From Discostella pseudostelligera (lineage: Eukaryota; Bacillariophyta; Thalassiosirophyceae; Thalassiosirales; Thalassiosiraceae), in assembly GCA_036940085.1 (NCBI GenBank), contig JALLBK010000289.1:1-17179 (forward strand): DNA of 17,179 nt. Direction: 5' to 3'. This document shows positions 1 through 9,992 of the stretch, piece after piece. The notes beneath the pieces were generated by a model that saw only the letters and a program-made list of their open reading frames with translations, had not been told where the DNA came from and searched no databases. The position numbers were made by a program, and so were the translations under genes. Numbering within the stretch: the first letter of the stretch is position 1; the number at the start of each line of letters is the position of its first letter.

Positions 1-57
1 AACGATTCGTCCCGTCCATTGCATTTATTTCAAAAAATTCTCCAAGTGCTTCGAACG

Positions 58-3000
58 ATGGCGTGCTTTACTCGGTCTTTTCGTGCATTGCTATGGCGTA
101 ATGCTATCTATCGGAAGCGGCGCTGGTTGCCTTCCGTGAGTTTCCTCTCATTGAATTTGTATGTTTGATCGAAACACTGTCCATTCCGCAATATGAATGT
201 CGCTCTCAAACTTTCTGTTTCCATTCTCCATTGGTCAATCCCAAATCTTAAATGATAGTTGATCGAATTCTTCCTCCCGCCCCTATGCGTGGCCATTCTT
301 TACTTCATCAAGCTTAGTCTGCAAAATGATCCCAACTCCACTCTCACATCCGTCGTGGTCCCTGCGAGCTATCCAGGATCGAACGAGACCATCATTCCAT
401 TCTCATTTCAAGACTATGTCACCGCACTTCAAGCCAATCGAACCTGCGTCGCTGATCCTACCGCTTCCGCAGCAGCAAAGCTATTTGGTTTGGCTCCCCT
501 GGTCATATCTGGAATAAATTGGCAAGATTGGCCGGTGCCATTTGTATTTTGCAATTCGTACTTGTGCAAGGAAGAGGGGGAGAATGCACAGAACTACTGC
601 ATGTACAGAACGTTGGGGCTGGCTCCCATGAATGCAGGCGCAAATGAGAGGGAACGAATGCTGAAATTCAAGGCCTTCGTGGAAGAAAAATACCCGCAAA
701 TTACCGATCGCAGTGTTCTACCATTCGAATATGATTTCATCCGCATATTTGACAGCAACAATGACCTCGATTCATACATTAAATCTGAAACCTACGGGGC
801 GACGGTAAATGGTGAATACTTTCCGACGGTGGCAATCGCTGTAGTCTTTAGTGGAGGAGACGACGACAAGCTGTATGAGTATACAATTCGAACAAATTCG
901 ACCAATTATAACTCTGAGGAACAAGCGGTAAGCAATGGTATTTGGATGGAAGCGTCGCTTCAACAAATATTCCACCATGCTTGTTGGATTTTTAACATCT
1001 CCTTCCCTGCATTTATTGCCTTCAGGCTCAACCTGGTGCAAAAACAACTCCCAGCACTAACCGTGTATTTTCACCATATAAACGAGAGGATAGCAATTCA
1101 TGCGAGAACACACGCGAAGGCACCCCTGGCATAGGACCACTTGCTGGATCTTGTACTGGCCAGTACATGCTCAATGGAGGTGAGTTTCATGTCATTGATT
1201 TTGTAGATTTCTCGACTAGCCTCGGCTCAACCTGACTGATTCTGTCATTATTCAAATCCTCGTGTAGCTGTCACAATTCAGCGCCTCCTCGATGACTGGA
1301 TTCTAAGTGATAGTGGCGTCGTTGTCACTGTTGCTCAGAACGGTGCGGTCTTTGTTCCTTTCCCCACCAAAGAATACACGGAGAGTGGTTTCTATGAAAG
1401 CATTGGCCCTTTTGCACCGCTTCTATTTACAATCGGCCTACTTTACCCTGTATCGTCCACCATACGATCTGTAGTGTTGGAAAAAGAGCTTCGCCAGAAG
1501 GAACTCATGAAGATGATGGTGCGTTCAATTACGACTGCAATTTCTCCATTCAGTTCCAAACCCTGCTAACGAACACGATACTTCGTCCTTCCTCACAGTC
1601 GGTCACCGAATGCGACATTGGCTGGTCTTGGTTCGTTTCCTTTTATGCTTTCTTTGCCCTCCCTGGTGTTCTGACAGCAATCTTCACCAATTTACTGTAC
1701 TCGACCAGTGAATTTATTTGGTTGTTTGTATTTTGGCAATTCACTTTCGTCGCTTGCATAGTCTATTGCTGCTTCGTAGCATCATTTTCTACAAAGGCTA
1801 CAAGGGCAACTTTGATTGGTATCATGCTTTTCTTTGTGGGATACTTCTTGCCTTTTGTCATCGGTAAGTATGTGTAGGTTATCTCTGTTCGTTACTCTGA
1901 GGAACGTCATTGACAAACGTGGTCCATCTTTGGCAACCCCAGATTATCAAGATGCATCATCCGCACTTATTGTGCTGGTATCTCTTCATCCGGTGACGGC
2001 CTATACGTATGGCTTGACGATGATGGGGTACTTGGAAGGTGCAGGGGTCGGCGTCCAGTCCACGACGATTACAACTTCGGGATTTCCTTCGCGATATACA
2101 TTTTCATCGTCATTATTTATGTTGCTCTTTGACTCCGTCTTCTGGGGCGTTGCATCATGGTACTTGAATAGAATTATGAGAGGAGATTACGGGACAGCTC
2201 TGAAGTAAGTTCAATTGTTATCTCTTTGGCGTCATTCCAGAAAAGTCATTTGACTAACGACGAATAATTCAAAGATGGTACTTTCCTTTTACGAGTCAAT
2301 ACTGGTGTCCAAAGAAGACCGTAGCCATCGATCCTTCGTCAGCAATTGAAGATGCCAACAGCAAAACTAATGTTCCAACCGAGGAAATCAGCGAAGCTCT
2401 GAAAATGCAACAGGAGCGGGACAATTCGGGCGTTCATATCTCTGACCTTCGGAAACAGTTTGGCGAAAAGACCGCCGTCGATGGCTTGAATTTATCCATG
2501 TATCAAGGACAAATCACGGCCCTCCTAGGCCATAACGGTGCTGGTACGTTGGTTTATTGATGATGTGAGGATTTATTGTCAGAGAATTGGTTCACAAACC
2601 AGCGAATAATGCCCACTCCAATCACAGGAAAAACCACTACCATCGGGATGCTGACTGGGATGATACCCCCAACATCTGGTCGCGCTGTAGTTGCAGGGTA
2701 TGATATCCGGTCAGACTTGCCATTGTTGCGGCAGAATGTAGGTGTCTGCTTACAACATGATTGCCTTTTTCCTCAGCTCACTGTGTTGGAGCACATGATA
2801 TTTTTCTCCAATATTAAGGGATTGGATGATAAGAAGACGAAGGAAGAGTGTAAGCAAGAGCTGCTGACTGCCATTGAAGATGTTGCTCTGCTTGAGAAGA
2901 GACATAGCTTTGCAAAGGACTTGAGTGGAGGAATGAAACGGAAATTATCAGTTGCGATTGCATTTTGTGGCAACTCAAAGGTGGTCTTCCTCGATGAACC

Positions 3001-6000
3001 GACAAGTGGGATGGACCCTTTTGCCAGGCGCTTCACTTGGAACGTCATTCGTAAATACCGCGAAAATCGGGTGATTGTGCTCACGACACACTTCATGGAC
3101 GAAGCCGATCTTTTGGGAGACAGGATCGCAATAATGGCTGATGGTCAACTGAGATGCGTTGGCAGCAGCTTGTTTTTGAAGAAAACTTACGGAGTTGGAT
3201 ATCAGCTCACGATTATCAAGAATACAGGTGATGATTCTGTCACGTTTGGCAAGGCAGACGAGGTAAATGAGACAGATGACTTTGAGAAATGGGTGTATTC
3301 GAATAAGAATGATGAAGTGCAGAGTGATGACTTTGAGAAATGGATGTATTCTTCTGAAAGTGCTGAGAAGGTCAAGAAGGTCGAGGAGAAAAAGGAAGCC
3401 GACACAGAAATAATGGATGGCTCCCTAGAAGCAATTGTCAAAGGATCAGTTCCTTCCGCCGCGTTGTTGAGCAACGTTGGAACTGAAATGAAATTTCAAC
3501 TTCCGATTGGAGAGTCCTCGAAATTTATTCATATGTTTGTGAAATTGGACAAGCAAATCAAGCAGCATAAGATCATAACGTACGGCGTCTCCGTCACGAC
3601 ACTAGACGAGGTGAGTTTCTATGACGGAACATCAATCGTGTCATCTGTATTTCGCTGAATCGCCATATCGATTGTTGTTGTGCGTTTATAGGTGTTTCTC
3701 ATGGTCGCCCGGGGTGAAGAGGGTAAGCATCTGTCCTCTGAGAGAGAGGATACTGCGATTGGCAACAAAGAAACTCTCAAGGCCGAAATGGATGTAACCG
3801 ACGATGATCGATTTAGGCGCCATGTCCAAGCTTTATTTTCGAAGCGAGCACTGAACTTCAAACGCGACAAGAAAGCTTGGTAAGTACCTCTATATGGACG
3901 CGCACTCCTCTCGACTAGAAGATGATTCTAACCGAAGTTGATCTTTAGGTGTTGCTCTACAATTCTTCCAACATTGACAACTCTGTTCGGCTTCCTTCTG
4001 GTGAACATGGCTTCACGTAAGGGTCCCAACTACCCGTATTTACCCTTGACCCTAGACCAAAATAATCCAGAGGTCACAGTTGATCGAAATCCCATCATGT
4101 TCAACAATCCTGGTGTGTACGATTGCCAACCTGGTACGTGCATTTACGGTGACAGCACTGCGAACATATCTGAAACTTCAGAATTGTATTATTATTGTGG
4201 TGATAATGCCAGAGTTGGTGGGGAGTTTGATAATGACACTAGCGCCACACCAACGTGCACAATTAAGGACTCTTCAAGCATTATTGATCAAATATCCCAG
4301 TTTAGCGCGTTCGGTGTAGGAAGCGATGTTTCAGACGTTCTGAACGTGAGTTAGAACTCGTTTGATTCTATGCAGAGCCAACTCTTTACTCACTGTATCC
4401 ATCCCCTTCCTTGCAGTCGTCTAAGAGCGTATCCGAAACATCAAACAACTATGATGCGTCGATGTATGGTAACATATTCTTTACTCATGATGAAAACAGC
4501 GTCATTTCAACTGGAGGTACATTTGATGATACTGTGACAGACCTTTGCGTGAATAATCCTGGCAATTATACTTCAGTGGAGCAGTGCGCCCATTTGACTG
4601 GAATGGGTTTTATAGTCAAGTGAGTAATGTGATCAGCATATCGAGCGTTCTTCCTTCGATTTGAGAGCCCACCATGATTATTGTTCGTCATTGCAGCTAC
4701 AACTACACTTCTTTGCACAGCTCTCTGCTCTATCAAGCCACTGCTGATGAAGCATTGATGAGAAAATATCTCAATGACACAGATTACAAGATATCTGTAT
4801 CGATTTGGCCTTTACCTGTTACAAAAGACGAGGAACAATACAAAATGTGAGACTTTGTAATGGAAGCCTTCGATGCCAAACCAACAACACTTTCTAACAA
4901 ATTTCGTGCATTCCCTACAATAGGGCATCGAATACCTTTTCAGCGTGGTTTTTGATCGTTCTCTCTTTTCCTTTCATCGCTGGGTCCTTTGCGACGTTTA
5001 TTGTATTTGAGCGAGAGTCAAAGGCAAAACATCTGCAGACAGTGGCGGGTGTGTCTCCGACGGCCTACTGGTTCTCAACTTACTTGTGGGACATTATGAA
5101 TTATCAGATTCCTCTCTGGACAGTTATCGGTTTGATGTACATCTTCGATGTCCGTGAGTTACTTTCTCTGATCTGACGGCTATGTGTCCCATGATAACAT
5201 GTTGTGCTTATGATACATCACCCTCTTTGTTCATGACAGAATCGTTCATCAACAGTGAATATGAAGCTGCGGGTAGCACAATAGCTCTCCTTTGCCTGTT
5301 TGGACCCGCATCAGCTGGCTTCACATACATCGTCAGCTTCTGTTTCAAGTCACCCTCCATGGCCAATCTTTTCGTTATTGTTTTCAATTTCATCATCGGT
5401 ATGGCTGGACCACTGGTCTGTTTCATACTGAGGTTAATTGCTGCTGACGTCGCCAACCCGAAACCTAATCTCAAAAATGCAGCGATTATCACCGAATGGA
5501 TACTCAGAATTATTCCATCGTTTTGTCTTGGGAGAGGACTGCTCTACACGTGAGGAATCTTTCCGTTCGACTATTTGCGCATTTGCTCCATCTGGCTCAT
5601 ATTTTGTGCGCGATATTTCTTTTCAGGATAAACATTGCGTTCTTTGAATTTATTGAAGCGAAGCCTCTAACTACGTGGACTCCCGCAGTAGCTTTGTATG
5701 ATGTAATTGTTCTTGGAGTTGAAACAGTACTCTATTTCTTTTTGACAGTATGCATTGACGTTCTGTCAACGAAGCCGAAAACCGCTGTCCAACTCAGAAA
5801 AATTTCTAGCTTCCTGTCCTGTCAATGGCTTTTCAGTGATCAAACACGCCAGGCTGATGATGCCACTCAAGCCATTTCTGTAGACGAGGATGAGGATGTA
5901 ATTGCCGAAAACCAACGGGTTCAAAGCGGACAAGCCAATAGTGACCTTATATTACTGAACGAGCTGACAAAACAATATCCGAACGGAAAGCGAGCGGTCA

Positions 6001-7596
6001 ATTTCATGTCTCTGGGAATTCCTGCCGGCGAATGCTTTGGTCTTCTAGGGATCAATGGAGCGGGTAAAACTACTTGCATGGGCATGCTGACCGCGGAATT
6101 TCCTCCATCCAGTGGAGATGCCATACTTGCAGGGTTTAGTGTGACCAATGAACCTGCGCAGACTCGTCGTCAGGTTGGATATTGTCCGCAGTTCGATGCT
6201 CATTTCTCGAACATGACAGGTGAGTTTCAATGGCAATCACTCTACCGTTGCATGGGTGCCTCTCATTCGAAATTGACGATCTTTGCTCGTTTTTCTTCAG
6301 GTTGGGAACATGTTGAACTGTATGCTGTCATAAAGGGAGTCCGACGAAACGTTGTGAAAGATATCGTGGAGTCGAAACTTAATGAGGTTGGTTTAAGTGA
6401 GTTCGATGGCAAACGATTAAGCTCCGGCTACAGCGGCGGTATGAAGAGGAAGTTATCAGTCGCTTGTGCGACGATTGGCGCACCTCGCATCGTCTTCCTC
6501 GATGAACCATCAACTGGTAAGAACTACAGTAAATAGTTGTTTTTGAAGTGCTCGGAACATGCTGAAAATTTCTCCAATCGTGACAAAGGTATGGATCCAG
6601 TTGCAAGACGGGATTTGTGGAAAGTTATTTCCAGAATGGTTCAAGGGAGAAGTGGCCAGAAGAAGAGCGAAAGGACCTCTGTCATTTTGACAACTCATTC
6701 GATGTGAGTCGCGAGCGCTGCTTTGGATTATCCGCTTTCTGCATGATATGACACTAATTATCTAAGTATTTATCTAATATCATGTCGATACAAAGGGAGG
6801 AGTGCGAAGCATTATGCCCACGCATTGGGATAATGGCCGGCGGCAAGCTTCGATGCCTAGGTTCAGCGCAGGTGAGCATCTAGATATTCGGCACCTTTTC
6901 CATGCTATGCCTCGGGAACTGATGCGTGTTTCTCTTGCTGCGTAGCACCTCAAAAATCGTTTCGGGAAGGGCTATCAGATTGAAATGAAAGTGAAGCACC
7001 CACTTGATGAAGATAGGGACGTGATTGATACGACGCATAAAATTCTAAGAGACCTTCAAAAGATTAGCGAAGATCTCGAGACTGGAGACTTGCACAGATT
7101 AGCGGAAGACACGAGCATCGACCTCGATCAGACGAAGAATGTGTGCATGAATCTAACAGAGGATGATTATTTGTCCAAGATGATTAACTCTGATAATCCA
7201 ACTGGGTATCACATCGCCAAGCTTGCGTCCTCTTCTGTGGGTATCACAGTCGATGAGCTTGTCGGATTCTGTGTCGAAGAGCTTCGTGTTAAGGCGCTGG
7301 CTGATTTTTTCCTAAGTTCGTACTCGTCAGCAATTTTGCGTGAGCGCCAGGATTCGAAAGTTCGCTATGAAATACTGTCGGAAGGTGTATCGATTTCTTC
7401 TGTCTTTGCTAACATCGAAAAGAACAAGGATGCATTGAAAATCGATGATTACGGTGTCAGTCAGACCTCTCTCGAACAAGTATTTAATAGCTTTGCGGCT
7501 GTTGCAGAGAATGACAAGAAAAATACTGTTGACGGTGTTCAAACTGGGTGTTGTGGACGTCTTAGCTGCATGCAGACACGTACTGTTTATCCCTAG
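58..7596 (+). CDS. ABCA-family full-size ABC transporter, multi-exon
   Basis: ATP-driven membrane transporter of the ABCA family, whose known members move or flip lipids across membranes. The spliced product is about 2019 aa, close to human ABCA1 size. TM1 (residues about 27-47) follows a basic N-terminus containing LLWRNAIYRKRRW. A large lumenal/extracellular loop follows, then several TM helices (about 353-555). NBD1 has Walker A GHNGAGKTT (about 643-652), signature LSGGM (748-752), Walker B VVFLDEP (768-774) and H-loop His804. The second half has TM7 (about 1043-1060), a Cys-containing loop, more TM helices (about 1300-1540), then NBD2 with GINGAGKTT (1611-1619), YSGGM (1711-1715), IVFLDEP (1731-1737) and His1776. 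All ATPase motifs look intact. The ABCA-typical SLHPVTAY and 'FPFT..YWC' segments before NBD1 are present. The NBD1 Q-loop reads CLQHD rather than the common CPQHN. The start at 58 fits the family N-terminus, but the frame is open back to base 1, so an upstream start is possible. Substrate unknown. Confidence 0.93.
58..7596 (+). other. Exon-intron structure of the ABCA gene (19 exons)
   Basis: Exons read by joining GT-AG sites that keep ABCA homology in frame: 58-135, 259-927, 1026-1179, 1268-1518, 1599-1863, 1943-2204, 2275-2543, 2628-3610, 3692-3879, 3949-4345, 4417-4619, 4697-4846, 4924-5153, 5240-5549, 5627-6219, 6301-6516, 6589-6703, 6796-6871, 6946-7596. The total is 6060 nt, exactly 2020 codons including TAG. 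Introns are 69-123 nt. Donors are mostly GTGAGT or GTAAGT, with GTGCGT, GTACGT, GTAAGA and GTGAGA-type variants. Several introns contain a CTAAC-like branch site, for example near 2254 and 1565. Small reading frames such as those near 1816, 4411, 4952 and 6985 are exons of this one gene, not separate genes. Boundaries are by eye and may be off by a few bases at alternative GT or AG choices. Confidence 0.85.
3275..3376 (+). repeat. 51-bp tandem duplication in the ABCA linker
   Basis: Inside exon 8, just after NBD1, the 26-nt cores at 3275-3300 and 3326-3351 differ at one base. They begin two 51-bp units that encode DDFEKWVYS... and DDFEKWMYS..., 17 residues each (from residues 866 and 883). 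The second halves have diverged. The region is acidic and lysine-rich, as expected for a cytosolic regulatory linker. The repeat keeps the frame. Confidence 0.85.
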
Positions 7597-7753
7597 AGTC
7601 GATTTGCTTTCATCTGTGGATCTATGTGGATTAGCCACGAGCAGTCAATACAATCAGAGAATATCATAATGTACTGTCTAGTTGAATTCTCTAATACGTC
7701 AATTAATACTTGCCTCTCTTTTACTTCGTCAACACTCCCTCGAAAATAGCACC
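7597..7753. other. Convergent 3' intergenic spacer
   Basis: This 157-bp AT-rich spacer lies between the stop of the ABCA gene (+) and the stop of the coiled-coil gene (-). It must hold both 3' untranslated regions and polyadenylation sites. I see no exact AATAAA on the plus strand here and no gene. Confidence 0.7.
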
Positions 7754-9739
7754 CTAGAAATTTACAACTTTCTTCCCTTTCGGAGACGTCGACCCCGTTG
7801 ATTGCAATGTCATGAGTCCATGTTTCAACTGACTATTCTGCTGTCGACAGCCTTCGAGTTCAGCTTCCAAACCGACAAGCCGAGCTCGGCAACTCTTTAC
7901 TTCCTTCACTAACAATTTCTTGGCAATCTTCCACTCACTCTCGTTTGCCGCCGTCTGCTCACGTTCAAATCGCAACATATCCGAGAGGACCTGAACTTTC
8001 TTCTCGTGTTTTTGCACAAGTTGCATCGACTCTTTCTTCATTGCCTCTTCGTTCACTTTCATTTCCTTCATCCTCCTCTCCAAGTCCTTTACCCTCTCAT
8101 CCAAATAAACAATCACTTCCTGATCTTCCAAATTCTTCTTCTGAATCTGTTTCATTTCCTCCTTATGCACCTCGACTAATATCTCCGTGTCCCGCACTCT
8201 CGTTACTAAAAACTCCTTCACAGCCTTGACACTGTCCAGATTGGCTACGGCATCTTCCTTCTCGAGTCGCCACTTATTCGCATCGGCTTCGCATTGTTGT
8301 AGTCGTTCGCGCATACGTAAAATGATGGATAGCTCGGCAGGCGTGAGCTTTGAGGCCATGCTGTTGGCCATGGCGGCATTGAATTTAATTTCTGAGGTCG
8401 ATTCGGAGGATGATTGGGGCGGGCGTAGGAAAGCTGCGGCTGATGTACTTGGGGGTGCCGTGCCAGGTAATAGTGATGGAGAAGCAACATCAGAGGAAAC
8501 TCCCATCGCACTCCCCCCAAACCGTGAGAAGACCTGAGTAAATGGATTACCACTTCCACTTCCTGCAGTGGACACAGATGTACCTGACCCTTGCCTGCGA
8601 TGAAGGGTAGATGAAGGACCTTGTAAACCAAACAACTTGGGCGATGATCTTGTCGGTGATGACGATGGAGGCGGTAATGATGTAGCTACTGTCTGTGCAA
8701 TTGTAGGGGGCTTCGGAGGTAGCGACACAATAGTAGGCGTTTGCTCCGAGAGTGATAATTGTTCCATTGTTTTCGTAGGCAAATCTCCTGGTTCTTCCTT
8801 CGAACAAATTTGTTCCTGCTGTTGTCGTTCACTAGAATCCGCTACTGCTTCCTCGGCAGCACTACTTTCCATACCGAACATGATATTAACCTTGGAAAGC
8901 AATACCTTATTCGCTTGTGCGAAACTCATGACATCTAACGGATCCAAGTTTGCGAAAATATTCATCAATGTAGCTTCATTTAGTTTGTGTGGGGCGAACG
9001 ATGATTCTGATATTTCTTCCAAGTCATTTGTTTCTTTTGTTGCAATTTTTGATGAAGGGGTTGTGGGTACATTTGTAATAGGCGACGGTGCAACTGTGTC
9101 GGGAGCGTGAATTATTGTGGATGTTGACGTGGTTACTTCTCCTTTTTCACCCTGCTCAGATTTGGTCGGAATGTTGTTATCTGGTGTTGCTCTTGATGCC
9201 AATCCGCTTATTTCCTGATTTGCAAATGCTGTTTGGTTCATCATTTCACCTCGTGTCGTATCGTCGAAATTAGCAAGCAGCTGCGTCGGTACCACTTCTT
9301 GCGCAGTCAAGCTCTCACTAGCAGTCCGATGCTCCTCTTCCAACTGCTGCACCTTCCTCTCCAGCTCATGCCGTCTCTTTTCTTCCTCCACCTCCCTTAC
9401 ACTCAATTTCACAATTTCTTCCAGCAACACGAAGCCCAGCCGCTCCTTCTCCCTTCTATCCGCCTCCCATGCCGCCTCTCGATCTTCGTACCGGACCTGC
9501 AGGGCCTTCAACTTGTGTCGACATTGATGTAGCTCATTGTAATATTCCAGTGATTGGCCGAGATTATGCGCAGTCTCAACGTCTTGGAGGATAGATATGA
9601 GGGTCGATTCCACCTCGGTGCGTAGGGCAAGCTCAGCGGCTGCCTGGGATAGGAGACTCTCCATCGCCATGGTCGTCGTCGGTGAATTGCCGAGGATTGA
9701 AGATTGAGATTGAGGGTGGTTCTTTCCAGGACGCGACAT
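7754..9739 (-). CDS. Coiled-coil protein with F-box-like segment
   Basis: Single uninterrupted exon, 661 aa, TAG stop. Residues about 40-145 are strongly heptad-like (LEEEHR..., KVQQLEEE). Residues about 252-290 (beginning KLNEATLMNIFANLDPLDV and ending at FGM290) resemble an F-box helix pattern, a motif that in other proteins binds Skp1 in SCF ubiquitin ligases. Residues about 291-460 are Ser/Pro/Thr-rich and probably disordered, and 465-640 form a second long coiled coil ending in SPKGKKVVNF. No transmembrane segment or signal peptide is seen. The start Met (MSRPGKN) is the first in the frame; a Met at residue 24 or 26 is an alternative. It is divergently arranged with the mitochondrial-type gene downstream on the plus strand. 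A role as a scaffold or ubiquitin-ligase adaptor is possible, but the F-box assignment is weak and I do not recognise the family. Confidence 0.85.
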   Translation of the reverse strand: MSRPGKNHPQSQSSILGNSPTTTMAMESLLSQAAAELALRTEVESTLISILQDVETAHNLGQSLEYYNELHQCRHKLKALQVRYEDREAAWEADRREKERLGFVLLEEIVKLSVREVEEEKRRHELERKVQQLEEEHRTASESLTAQEVVPTQLLANFDDTTRGEMMNQTAFANQEISGLASRATPDNNIPTKSEQGEKGEVTTSTSTIIHAPDTVAPSPITNVPTTPSSKIATKETNDLEEISESSFAPHKLNEATLMNIFANLDPLDVMSFAQANKVLLSKVNIMFGMESSAAEEAVADSSERQQQEQICSKEEPGDLPTKTMEQLSLSEQTPTIVSLPPKPPTIAQTVATSLPPPSSSPTRSSPKLFGLQGPSSTLHRRQGSGTSVSTAGSGSGNPFTQVFSRFGGSAMGVSSDVASPSLLPGTAPPSTSAAAFLRPPQSSSESTSEIKFNAAMANSMASKLTPAELSIILRMRERLQQCEADANKWRLEKEDAVANLDSVKAVKEFLVTRVRDTEILVEVHKEEMKQIQKKNLEDQEVIVYLDERVKDLERRMKEMKVNEEAMKKESMQLVQKHEKKVQVLSDMLRFEREQTAANESEWKIAKKLLVKEVKSCRARLVGLEAELEGCRQQNSQLKHGLMTLQSTGSTSPKGKKVVNF

Positions 9740-9992
9740 TAAAAAATAGTGGGAAATATTTCATATTGAATTCCTACGTCTAAAATGGAATAAAAATGGC
9801 GGGAACGTAGTCGTATTAATTCCTACGTGACTCGCTTCGTAAGCAACTTCCACCACCCGATCCATAATAATGCTGGCCATCCAATTCCATTATTATTTTC
9901 GCCCAGTACGATGGTGGTGTATCTACTATGAGATAGGAGAGGATAGGAGACAAAGGAGCATCAAGACATCAATATTCTAATATGCATCAATA
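9740..9992. promoter_or_regulatory. Divergent promoter region between genes 2 and 3
   Basis: A 253-bp spacer separates two divergent start codons, so both promoters must lie here. It contains an 11-bp direct repeat AATTCCTACGT at 9770-9780 and 9819-9829, with the inverted core ACGTAG at 9806-9811 between them. GGCGGGAA at 9799-9806 is a near match to the E2F site. GATAGGAGA occurs twice (9932-9940, 9942-9950). No TATA box was recognised with confidence. Regulatory function is inferred from position and motif only. Confidence 0.5.

Noticed and set aside
928..1134. Continuation of the second ABCA exon to a stop at 1134
   Set aside because: Homology switches frame after 1026; GTAAGC at 928 and TTCAG at 1021-1025 mark an intron, so there is no truncation or frameshift.
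8637..9110. 157-codon plus-strand frame opposite the coiled-coil gene
   Set aside because: It mirrors the minus-strand coding sequence; its Gly/Val/Ser-rich low-complexity product has no recognisable features.
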